Shown one piece after another: positions 49,027 through 61,000 of a DNA stretch of 64,000 bases. Within the stretch, counting starts at the first letter, position 1; the number at the start of each line of letters is the position of its first letter. Below the pieces are notes generated by a model that was not told where the DNA came from, searched no databases, and was given only the letters and a program-made list of their open reading frames with translations. The stretch is from Telmatactis stephensoni (lineage: Eukaryota > Cnidaria > Anthozoa > Actiniaria > Isophelliidae): positions 186,001 through 250,000 of the forward strand of contig JALIZF010001706.1 in the NCBI GenBank assembly GCA_029948255.1, read 5' to 3'. Both the position numbers and the translations under genes were made by a program.

Positions 49027-49339
49027 GTGCAAAGCAGCTCACAGTGCTATCGGTTTGAAGAGCTTGTAGCATATCTCTCACACAAATTTATCTAATATGT
49101 TGGAGAAATATTGAAAGGCTTTTCTCCGAATAGTACTCAACTCCAAGTGAATTCAATTGCTTTTTTACTGAGATTTTTTACTTGTTGCTGAGATTTTTTA
49201 CTCATTGCTTTGTACAGTCAAAGAACACAGGAACCCCAAACTTGACGATATTGACATGTCCTATGAAATTCATTTCAGTATCGAGAATAATGATCATTGG
49301 TTCAGGTGTATATCAACATTGCCACGGCTGTTTCGTATT

Positions 49340-49411
49340 TGTGCCAGTAGCTCGAAAATAATGTAACTTAATTGTTCACCGCTAACAAAGCATAGGTACG
49401 ACATTTTCAAC
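49340..49411 (+). promoter_or_regulatory. R5 proximal upstream region
   Basis: CTCGAAAATAATGTAACTTA, CACCGCTAACAAAGCATAGG and ACATTTTCAAC lead to ATG at 49412, as in R4. Confidence 0.5.
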
Positions 49412-52049
49412 ATGTGTACACTGTTACGGAAAACTACGGCTTTGATATTCTGTCTCTTGGTTTTATTACAGGAAGTGATGTCAGTTGAAGAAGGTAAGAC
49501 AGATAATTCTAGCTCTTCCTCATAGTTTCACTTTCTCAAATGCTTTGACGGTGAAAAGAATACCGCTACCATGTACAGACATTTAAAGACAAGTTAAATG
49601 CATATTAGTTTTATCTGATCATTAGCTCGACTTCCTCGTATTTGTACCATAACCACTGTATTGTTTAATCACAATACCATGTGATCCATAATGAGGAAAT
49701 GAACATTCTACAAAACGAAAGAAGTGTTACAGGCTATCTGAAACCTAGATTCAAAAACTAAATTCGTTTCTCTCGGATATTTTTGAATGAGTCACTTGGC
49801 TTAATATACCTGATTATAAGAGAGTTAATAGAATCGATTTAAAGTACATTTAGTCAACTTGTTAAATAACAGTGCATCGAAACTTGTTCTACGGATACGC
49901 ATTTTCGATTCGCACCGGATGTGGAAACTATATTTCAAAAAATTCAATCATCAGAACTAGTAAATAGTTTTCCAGTGAAAATTCTTGCACTGATACATCA
50001 TATTTTTAATTGATTTTGTTTTTCGTTTTTACCTCGGCAAATAAGCATGTATTTTGCTAGGGACCTAGACAGACCCATGCATCAGCTATAGACTATTCAG
50101 TAAAGATACTCATTCAATGGTATTTAGGTTTGTTTTCAACATTGTTTAAGTAACAAATTTCACCTAATTCGTCTTTTTATTTGGTACCTTAATAATTTCG
50201 CCGGATTTCCCCGTTAGATTTTACAAACGCCAGAGCGAGATAAAAAACACACTCTGCATGGTCCCCTGGGTACAAAGTACATTGAAACTGATGAGAAAGT
50301 TTTACTTTGCTCCGACAAACTAGTCGCAATCCTTTTTCCACTTAGGTTGCATAGAAAGGTCTTTTGTTGGAGAGAATCAACTACACATTTCTGACAGCAG
50401 TTTTACAGCCTCCTCGTATTTGTACGATTGGTATAGAAATGAAAGCATTAAACCGGACGATCGTTACGTAGCTAGTAATGCAAGACTTAATGGTCCATGG
50501 GGCTGGTCACCAAGGAATGATTACGATCCTGACGATTACCTACAGATTGACCTTGGTACTGTACGAGTTATCACAGCTGTAGCAACACAAGGCAATGGTG
50601 GTAGAACACCAGGTAGATCACCTTTTAAGGAATGGATCACAGAGTACAAGCTGAAGTTTAGAAAGAACACCAACTCTAAATGGGTACAATACAAAGATAT
50701 CATATCCATCAACAAGGTAAAATGACAAACTTACAGATGTAAAATATTCATAACCAATTAGTACTAGTCTTCTACGCGTGCGTGCTTAATGAAGTGTCGG
50801 TCTAAAAGCGCTTGCATAGAAGGTTAATGATTATACGATCATATAAGGAAAAGAAGGGAAAAGGGAAAAGAAGGAAAAGACGCGTCCTTTCCCCTTTTCA
50901 CCCTCCTTTTCATTCCCGTGCATGCATGCCCCAATAAACATCAACATCAATATCATCGATGAAAAGTTTTAGCGATTGCGGCCTAGTACTGCTGTAAATA
51001 CTTACAAAAAGTGATGAGTCTAAGCTTTCGCTGTCTACAGCATCATCAGAGACTAATAGAGTTCAGAAGTGTGACCATTTACATAGTAAACCAAAATAGA
51101 ATAGAACAAAGCCAATTGTTGGGAAGTGTTATGTTCTAAAATAACAAGTCGTTAAGTTCCTTACATTCCTGTGTGCAAAATGAGCAAAATGAGCCAATCA
51201 ATTAATTATAATTAGTATTTTGCGAGCTTGCAATATGCAAATGTCAGTGTTTGGTAGCAGTGGTAGTGATGCGTATCGAAAAATTCACAAATACGTCTTT
51301 CACAACTGTCCATCCGTAAATGGCCTGTAACTGCTCAAACTTTGGTAAAAGATTATAGTTGGTTTTTCCAAGTGCATAGCTCACTGAATCAACAAATGGC
51401 TTTCCGAAATGAGACTGATATCGTGTATACAAAACACTTTCTTCTTCAGCCATCTTGAATCATTAGATGACTTTAGGATTTGTAACCACGCGATCACCAC
51501 ATGAATGTGGTGATCGCGTGGTCACTAAACTGACATGCGCATGCAAGTTATACTGGACTCTCTTTCTCCGCGAGTCCTGGAGCGGCAAGAAAGAGAGTCT
51601 GGGACTGGACTAATGATGCTGTAGACAGCGAAAGCTTAGACTCATCACTTTTTGTAAGTATTTACAGCAGTACTAGGCCGCAATTGCTAAAACTTTTCAT
51701 CAAACCATGCTGCTGAAGGATAATTTCCACAGATTAATCAATATCATCATCCTTATTATTTCCTGAATTCTTAAGCTTCCTCTGATTTCACCAGCCAGTT
51801 CTCAGGATCACACCTGTTAGCAGTGTAATACTGGGGAGGAAAGTCGAAACATATTGGTGATCGAAAAAACGAATTTCATAAACTCTCGATTCAAATAAAT
51901 CCTTAACTTCCCTGAATGGTATTCGGATAATGCCGGACCACTTTTTACGTACGTTGCTGGTATATAGAGCAAATTTTGTCTGATGGGTCAATTTTTCGTG
52001 ACATTCATATTGTTTTATTTTTGTAAAATAATGAAGGTACGAAATAAAG

Positions 52050-52091
<42 letters not shown>

Positions 52092-55000
52092 GATTAATCA
52101 ATTCAAACATTACTATTAACTAATTACTACTACAATTATTCAGTTGTTCAAAGGCAGGATAACCAGTGACACTGTTGTACGCTATGATCTCACAAACCTT
52201 CAAAAAGCCAGATACATCAGATTTATACCAGTGGACGACGTTAACTGCAAGACGATGAGAGTCAACGTTTATGTTATTGAAAAAGGTACAATTTATAAAA
52301 AGTGCAGTTTAAACTTGTAAACGTTACCAATACTTGCTAAAATTTTGTATAACTGCCATTTGGTGTTGTTCTTTTACAGTTTCTCTGCATTTACGAACAG
52401 TCTCACCCTATGCACGATATATACTGCTGAAATGGACTCTTTCATGCATCAAAACTAAACAACAAATGATAGAATATGTAGTTTTTGTGAAGGACAAGGG
52501 AATACATACCGCTGGACGAGTGACGAGCTATAACATTACAGGTCTACAGCCATACACTGACTATCAAATACAAGTAAAAGCTGTAGAATATGAACTGTGG
52601 AGTCAAACGATAAATATCAAAACTACTGTAGCAGGTATTAAACTTGTTACAATTGCATGCTAATAGCTAGAGTCTTATCACGCTTCACGCAATACAAATG
52701 CATAAGTACGTTTAAAACCATATGTTCCAAGTGCAAATCTGTCAATCCACAGAGTTCATTTTGTTGCCGATAGGACACTACTTCCTTTTTTAATTTTTTC
52801 ATCATTCTCATTACTTTAGTACCCGAAGTTGCTCCCATAATCACCAGGAATATAACTAACTCTTCAACATCGATAATCTTCGAATGGAAGGTACGTAATA
52901 TATTAGTTTAGTCTGGTTTAGTTTCGTTTTTTGAATGTCACTTTATTAATGACCAGCCATTACAAGAAGGGACTACCCACAGAGCTAGGCTTCAATGACG
53001 TCAATATTACCTTATTGTTACTAAAGTTCGAGGGACTTAATTTTCTCGAATATCACGATTTGAAATAAAAATCGCGAAATTTAAAACCCGCAAGTAAATT
53101 ACTAGCGTTAAGGTAATGCGCTCGCGCATTCGTGCGCATAGCGTTTGCGCATGTTTTGACGCGCGCGCTGATATCGAATATGATTGGGCTTCCTGTGTTC
53201 TAACAGATTTCAATACGGCGGACGCCACCTAACAGTATTCAAAGCCTTTTAAAATCTAGCACCGCGACCTATACTAATTTTTCACTTTTTCGGCGTATTT
53301 TTATCAAAACTAAAACATATCAAAAAAGTAAAAAAATTCGTCGATAGGTTTTTGAGAGAATCGCGAAAAAATGTCTAAATTAACGTCCGATTCGAGCGTA
53401 AGTACAGCTGATTTTCATCTTTCCATTGCGAATACTTAGCTTTACCTACAAATACGTAAAGGTATATTACTTTTCATGATACTTTGACCACTTGAGCATG
53501 TCTGAAAGCTTTCATACAGTTTGAAAATTTGCAAACACTTACCGTACGCTAGAGTTCAGACTCTGAAATCTGTTGTTTTCGTTCGAAAAGGCGAGATTTC
53601 GCTCCTTTCGAGCTATCATAGCACCAAAACTAGCACCGTGACCCCCAATTTTCTTTATAGATTTGGTGTTCCCAACTCAAAAACAATCTACATAATGATT
53701 TGTAGAAAAAATCGTCGATAAAATCTCGCGCGAGCCCATTACCTTAAGTAACCATGCACGTAATTTTTAATATAAATACCTCAGGTTACATGACGATGTG
53801 AACATATGCTTACCTGTGTGCCGTAGTGCATAATGTTGCTTTTTCCCGCAAATTTTCGACTGTTTTACGGTTTATTTTGTTAGATATATACTGGTATGTA
53901 CGATCGGCCTACGGCCTCGTGCTTTCATCATTTTCTCGGTGTTTTGACCCCTGATGAAACACTCGCACTGGTGTTTCAAATATTACATCATATATAGACA
54001 GCAGGTATTTACAGACACTTACTGAGCTGATTCAATAGGTTGAAGATCCTCAACTAGTCCATGGATCGCTGACAGGTTACACAATAACATACACAGCACA
54101 AGGAGGATCATCAAAGACAGTTGAAGTGGGTGTGGTCAGTACGTGGGTACTGACGTCATTAGAAAAGTACGCGTGGTACACAATAAAGGTGTCAGTGAAG
54201 AACACCAAGTACGTTGGTCCACCGAGTAAGGAAATGAAAATAAGGACGATGGAAGACGGTAAGTGTACAGTTTACAATTTACTATACATGCAGCCGGATC
54301 ATCTTACCAGTAGTAGGAAAAGGACAGTTCTAAGACCGAGGTATGAGGTACGCCCCCCCCCCCCAACCCCCAGCCCGGTAGGGCGGTACCTCCCCTCCTG
54401 GGGTATGGGGTACGACCCCTCCCCCCTACTAGCCCGGTAGGGCTACCCCTTTCTGAGGTATGATGAGGTACGATCCCTCCCCCTCGAGCCCGCTAGGGCT
54501 ACCCCTCTCCCTTTCTGAGGTATATTACGTCATATTGGAGTATCATGGGGTACGAGCGCAGCGAGTTTCCGGTACAGAGATTACGGGGTCGATGACGTCA
54601 TTGGTGGTGCAATAATCACCAACCGGGTCAAGCATTTTTCCTCTCTTTTGAATCCTCCTAATTCGTAAATCGTATCATATTAATATATTCTTCTAATTCT
54701 TAAACGGTATCCAATTAAAGAAGTAGCAAAAGTGGCCACAAAGAATCATAGTTTTAGATTTTCTAAACCTATGTGCGTGACGGCTATTGTTTTAGAAACG
54801 GTCACCTGCAAATCTATTGTTTTAAACTCGTGTTTAAAGTTTGTACAAGAATTAGAAACTAGAATTGGAAGTTCCAGAGTCATTTATTCAACTCATTCCA
54901 AGGGTAAATATTACAATCAAAATTATAGATTTGAAATACGTGTCAGGATCTCATATCGTCGACACTTTATTTTGAGTCACTAGTTTGTTATGTCTAGAAC

Positions 55001-58000
55001 TTATGCAAATTTCACCAAACTTTCTTTTACATTTGTTTATTTAAGGCTCGTTCATTGTTTACACAGTTGTCATAAGTCCACGCGCCTTTTCGCGAGGTCA
55101 CAGTGATTATATACCGAATAGTTGTCAAAACACCCATTGGTCATATCAATTAATAGGCAAATAACTGGAACAGGTTTGAAGTTCGCGCCAAACACGTGAT
55201 CACCCAATCATACCTCAAATTTTGAGGTATTGGGGTACATTCTATTTTTAGAATGACGTATCCTATCCTATCCTACTCTATATCCTATCCTATCCTATTC
55301 TATATCCTATCCTATCCTATTCTATATCCTATCCTATCCTATTCTATATCCTATCCTATCCTATTCTATATCCTATCCTATCCTATTCTATATCCTATCC
55401 TATCCTATTCTATATCCTATCCTATCCTACTCTATATCCTATCCTATCCTATTCTATATCCTATCCTATCCTATCCTACTCTATATCCTATCCTACTCTA
55501 TATCCTATCCTATCCTATTCTATATCCTATCCTATCCTATTCTATATCCTATCCTATCCTATTCTATATCCTATCCTATCCTATTCTATATCCTATCCTA
55601 TCCTATTCTATATCCTATCCTATCCTATTCTATATCCTATCCTATCCTATTCTATATCCTATCCTATCCTATTCTATATCCTATCCTATCCTATTCTATA
55701 TCCTATCCTATCCTATTCTATATCCTATCCTATCCTATCCTATTCTATATCCTATCCTATCCTATTCTATATCCTATCCTATCCTATTCTATATCCTATC
55801 CTATCCTATTCTATATCCTATCCTATCCTATTCTATATCCTAGTCGAAACGCAGTGATGCGATGAATACACTCTTTATGCATAGTAATTAGAAAGTTTAT
55901 TGACTTTGTGTTTGTTATATTTAAAACAATAAAACCACCAGCACGATTTTCGATCTCGCATCGATAGATGTGTTATGGAATAAAAACTAAGATACAAATT
56001 GTGTGTTATATTAAGCATGCTCCATCTAGCATACAGCAATAAAGTCTCTACTTTCCATAATATAGTTACGACCAACTTAATTAAATTTGTTTTTACATCG
56101 ACTAATGTAAAGTCAACCAGTTTTTAAACTCCTCGCCGACGACTTTATTGATCGTTACAACTTTCTTCTTATTCTGTTTCACTTTGGTCTTGGCAACTTT
56201 CCCTACATTACACTGTCTTGGTTGCGATAACTCGTAGACCCTTTCTTGTTGTTTCGGTGTATTTATATTGGTATTGTTTGCATCTGTTGTTATATTTTGG
56301 TACACAACGAATTTAACTTTCGGTTGTAATCTAGCTTCTTGTAAATACTTTCTTCTTTGGTTGGTATCCATTAAGTGTACATCCACGAGATGGTTTGCCA
56401 GTCTTACGAGATATTTTGCACCGCAATCAGGCACAGGACAATCGCGACAAACACGTTTAAAAATGTTCACAGTTTGACGAACAAACCCAAAATATGCTGT
56501 TTTCTCCTAAAACTCTATTAAAAAGAAGGCCAGTAAGGCCGGAAAACAGGCTGAAAAGGCCATTACCAGACTAGAAAGGCCAAAACCAGGCCAAACGGGT
56601 AGGAAAGGTCAGCCAAGCCAAAATCATAGAGTATTGTATCTCTGTCTGTACAAACATGCCCAAGGCATGTTTAGCCAGTCCTTTGTTATTGATAATGATG
56701 TCACAATATGCTCCAAATGAAAAAATAATGAAAATACACTATAATTTATCTATTATGATAATCTACACTAGACTGCTAGAATCTATAGCTAGAATCTACA
56801 CTAGCTAGACTACTAGAATCTACACTAGCTAGACTACTAGAATCTACACTAGACTACTAGAATCTAGCTAGATGTAGGGTCGATGTGGGGTCGATGTAGG
56901 GTCGATGTGGGGTCGATGTAGGGTCGATGTGGGGTCGATGTGGGGTCGATGTGGGGTCGATGTAGGGTCGATGTAGGGTCGATGTGGGGTCGATGTGGGG
57001 TCGATGTAGGGTCGATGTAGGGTCGATGTAGGGTCGATGTGGGGTCGATGTAGGGTCGATGTGGGGTCGATGTGGGGTCGATGTGGGGTCGATGTAGGGT
57101 CGATGTGGGGTCGATGTAGGGTCGATGTGGGGTCGATGCGGGATCGAAAATCGTGCTGGTGGTTTTATTGTTTTAAATATAACAAACACAAAGTCAATAA
57201 ACTTTCTAATTACTATGCATAAAGAGTGTATTCATCGCATCACTGCGTTTCGACTAGGATATAGAATAGGATAGGATAGGATATAGAATAGGATAGGATA
57301 GGATATAGAATAGGATAGGATAGGATATAGAATAGGATAGGATAGGATATAGAATAGGATAGGATAGGATATAGAATAGGATAGGATAGGATATAGAATA
57401 GGATAGGATAGGATATAGAATAGGATAGGATAGGATATAGAATAGGATAGGATAGGATATAGAATAGGATAGGATAGGATATAGAATAGGATAGGATAGG
57501 ATATAGAATAGGATAGGATAGGATATAGAATAGGATAGGATAGGATATAGAGTAGGATAGGATAGGATACGTCATTCTAAAAATAGAATGTACCCCAATA
57601 CCTCAAAATTTGAGGTATGATTGGGTGATCACGTGTTTGGCGCGAACTTCAAACCTGTTCCAGTTATTTGCCTATTAATTGATATGACCAATGGGTGTTT
57701 TGACAACTATTCGGTATATAATCACTGTGACCTCGCGAAAAGGCGCGTGGACTTATGACAACTGTGTAAACAATGAACGAGCCTTAAATAAACAAATGTA
57801 AAAGAAAGTTTGGTGAAATTTGCATAAGTTCTAGACATAACAAACTAGTGACTCAAAATAAAGTGTCGACGATATGAGATCCTGACACGTATTTCAAATC
57901 TATAATTTTGATTGTAATATTTACCCTTGGAATGAGTTGAATAAATGACTCTGGAACTTCCAATTCTAGTTTCTAATTCTTGTACAAACTTTAAACACGA

Positions 58001-61000
58001 GTTTAAAACAATAGATTTGCAGGTGACCGTTTCTAAAACAATAGCCGTCACGCACATAGGTTTAGAAAATCTAAAACTATGATTCTTTGTGGCCACTTTT
58101 GCTACTTCTTTAATTGGATACCGTTTAAGAATTAGAAGAATATATTAATATGATACGATTTACGAATTAGGAGGATTCAAAAGAGAGGAAAAATGCTTGA
58201 CCCGGTTGGTGATTATTGCACCACCAATGACGTCATCGACCCCGTAATCTCTGTACCGGAAACTCGCTGCGCTCGTACCCCATGATACTCCAATATGACG
58301 TAATATACCTCAGAAAGGGAGAGGGGTAGCCCTAGCGGGCTCGAGGGGGAGGGATCGTACCTCATCATACCTCAGAAAGGGGTAGCCCTACCGGGCTAGT
58401 AGGGGGGAGGGGTCGTACCCCATACCCCAGGAGGGGAGGTACCGCCCTACCGGGCTGGGGGTTGGGGGGGGGGGGCGTACCTCATACCTCGGTCTTAGAA
58501 CTGTCCTTTTCCTACTACTCTTACCAACATGATCAAATCCTCAATCTTAATTGGACATGATTTCAGCACCATCTTCTCCAAGAAATGTTCGTCATTCACT
58601 CATACCTGCAAAAGGCTTCGTTGGGCCAACCCTTGAGATCGCATGGGCAACACCTTATCATCAGAATGGTATTATTAGAAAATATACAATCATTTACAAA
58701 TATATGGATTCCAAAAGAGACTTGGCAGAAACTAATATCACAACAGAGAACGATCGTAACATTGTCATAAATGTCACGATGATGGGCATATTGTCATACC
58801 AGATCAGTGCGACCACAATAAAAGAAGGACCATTTACACCTGGAAACGTGACTATTCCTACTTATGGTAAGCGAACAATTACATAGCTCTATTGAAAAAC
58901 TGCAGTCTTAATAAGTGGGATCATATCTCTTTCGGTACAGCACCATGGGCTTCACCAACAAATGTCTCTGTTACACTGTTAACCACCACGACAATTAATG
59001 TGTCTTGGCAATCTATTCCTGATGACAAAATGAACTGCGACATCACCAAGTACGAAGTGAACTTGACCTTGTACGAAACAAGATGTAATGATGAAATCTT
59101 GATGAACACAAGCAGTGCAGTACACGATGTTGCAGCGAAGGATACACATATTGTGTTGCAAGGGTTGTTAATGTGTTCAGTGTATGGTATATCAGTAAGA
59201 GGATACACAATGGTTGGACCAGGACCTTATAGTAACACTGTTAACATTACCACACGAGGTAAGGAGCTTCGCCATAACTTTGAAGCAGAATAATGTCACG
59301 CAAAACTGTATCTGCAGAAAGTTGTGACCATGAAGACAGGCGGATGAAAAGGGTGACACTATAGTACACTATAGTACACTATAGATTGATAAGGAGGAAA
59401 CTACTTTAGTCACACAGAGAATCAGACAGTTCAGTTTGAGAGCCGTTTGAGAATATAAAATGGTTGGTAGTATATCAGACAGCATATGAGGATACAAACA
59501 AACACTTGCTACGCATTCTTCAGTCGAGGGAAAATGTAGATACCAACACGTGCTGGAAGGCAAGTATGTCCACAAGTACGTTGCACTGTTGTCAGGATAG
59601 AGAGGCAGCCAGTTTGGAAGCTATAGGAAGTACGACGGTATACAGAGAAGAAAACAGACACGATTTACAGGATAGAAGACAATGCAAGTAAAAGAAGTAT
59701 GCAGTCAGAAAGACAAAAGAAAAAATAAAGCAGACAGACAGGCAAGTGATCAAGAAGACAAGTATGTACAAATGAAAACTAGACAGAAAAGTAGGCTAAC
59801 ATGCACACCAATACAGTAATAGATTTCCTATAAATGAACATTTCCATTTTTAAGGAATATTATCCTTTAACAAAGACACAAGAGGGACAGCAAATGACAG
59901 CAAAGATGTCATAATTGGAGTTGTGGTGGTGCTTTCAATATTAGCTGTTTTAACAGTTGGACTCGTAATCATTTTAATAAAACGGTACGAAATGTAATAT
60001 TAATTTGTTCAAGCATTTCTATAGAATATAAGTTATGCTTTCTATGGTTTAGTACTATATACTATATACCATTGGAATTTGTTTCAGACGCAACAAACGT
60101 AATAAAAAGGACAGCACGATCCCGGTGAAGATGTCCGACTTGTATTCTACACGCGGCTGTAGTAGAGGAGAAACCAATCAAAGTAATTACGACTGTGATG
60201 ATGGTAAGCCTAAAGGTCCGGACACACGATCCATTTCCTGAAACATTTCTACAAAATATCGCGCGCAATAAAATGTTGCATCGTGTATCCACACCTGCAA
60301 TGGAGTATTTCATTGCCATGCACGGCTGTGACCGTACTGTAAGCACCAATATAGTAGTTTTTTTTTGGAACCTTGAGGTCCATTATGCATATCTTTTACA
60401 TGGTTTTCTTCAGTACAATATCAGAAATGAAATGAAGCATAACTTGCATATTTTGCATAACTTGAAGATGCAAACGTTTAGTATAAACTTATCAGTATCA
60501 TCACAATCTCTTCTTTTAGCAGACGATGAAGTTAACTACGTGAACGTTATCGACATATGTCCATTGTCAGTGTATAATATACAGTTTTTGACACCCAATG
60601 GGGACATTAATGAATCTAGACTCAAACAGGAATTCAAGGTAATTAAACATTTCAAATGTGCTTTGAACCTTAGAATGGTCTACTGCTATCAATTCCAAAC
60701 TTTCATTCACTTTTTAACCACAGAGCATATCAAATAAACCACGACATGAATGTACCTATGCAGAAAAACCAAACAATAAAAAGAAAAATCGCTACAAAAA
60801 CATTGTAACCTGTAAGTACTCTTTCCAAATTATCTCATTTGTGACTGTTCAGAAAACGGAAGGACAAGCCAGATAAATTCAAATAGAGAAAGCATAACAT
60901 TTGTTTTTCAGTGTAACGTATAGAGGATATTACATGGGCGCGCGGATAGACGAATTTTATCTTCGAGTGTTGATGAGATCTCTCACGAGTAAGCGCAGCG

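Larger units (their letters stand above)
44500..49411. other. Intergenic region between R4 and R5
   Basis: Contains degenerate GAGGCAAACAAACC-type tandem repeats (45360-45510), G runs (45779-45837), a hammerhead-like motif (46072-46116), a foldback MITE, a Mutator-like element and the R5 upstream region. No exon seen. Confidence 0.6.
50346..52285 (+). other. R5 discoidin (F5/8 type C) domain, two exons
   Basis: [57 protein letters not shown] and [18 protein letters not shown]. The first and last parts each keep a Cys. Confidence 0.93.
54310..58518. mobile_element. 4.2-kb long-inverted-repeat element in an R5 intron
   Basis: The 8-bp duplication TCTTACCA (54302-54309, 58519-58526) flanks ends GTAGTAGGAAAAGGACAGTT and complement. 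The arms are colinear reverse complements (54310 to about 55963; about 57140 to 58518), including an 83-codon mirror frame at 54732-54983 and 57845-58096. They differ in satellite length. The 8-bp duplication would suit hAT, but the ends do not look like hAT. Class open. Confidence 0.85.
52380..59258 (+). other. R5 fibronectin type III domains (four)
   Basis: FN3-1 (LKWTLSCIK...[14 protein letters not shown]), FN3-2 in two exons ([25 protein letters not shown]), FN3-3 ([15 protein letters not shown]) and FN3-4 ([20 protein letters not shown]...[17 protein letters not shown]). A 4.3-kb intron with a large element separates FN3-2 from FN3-3. Confidence 0.9.

Noticed and set aside
55253..57575. 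Repeat proteins of YPILSYSIS type and the His-Arg-Pro-His type on the minus strand
   Set aside because: Direct translations of 22-bp and 12-bp satellites inside a transposable element.
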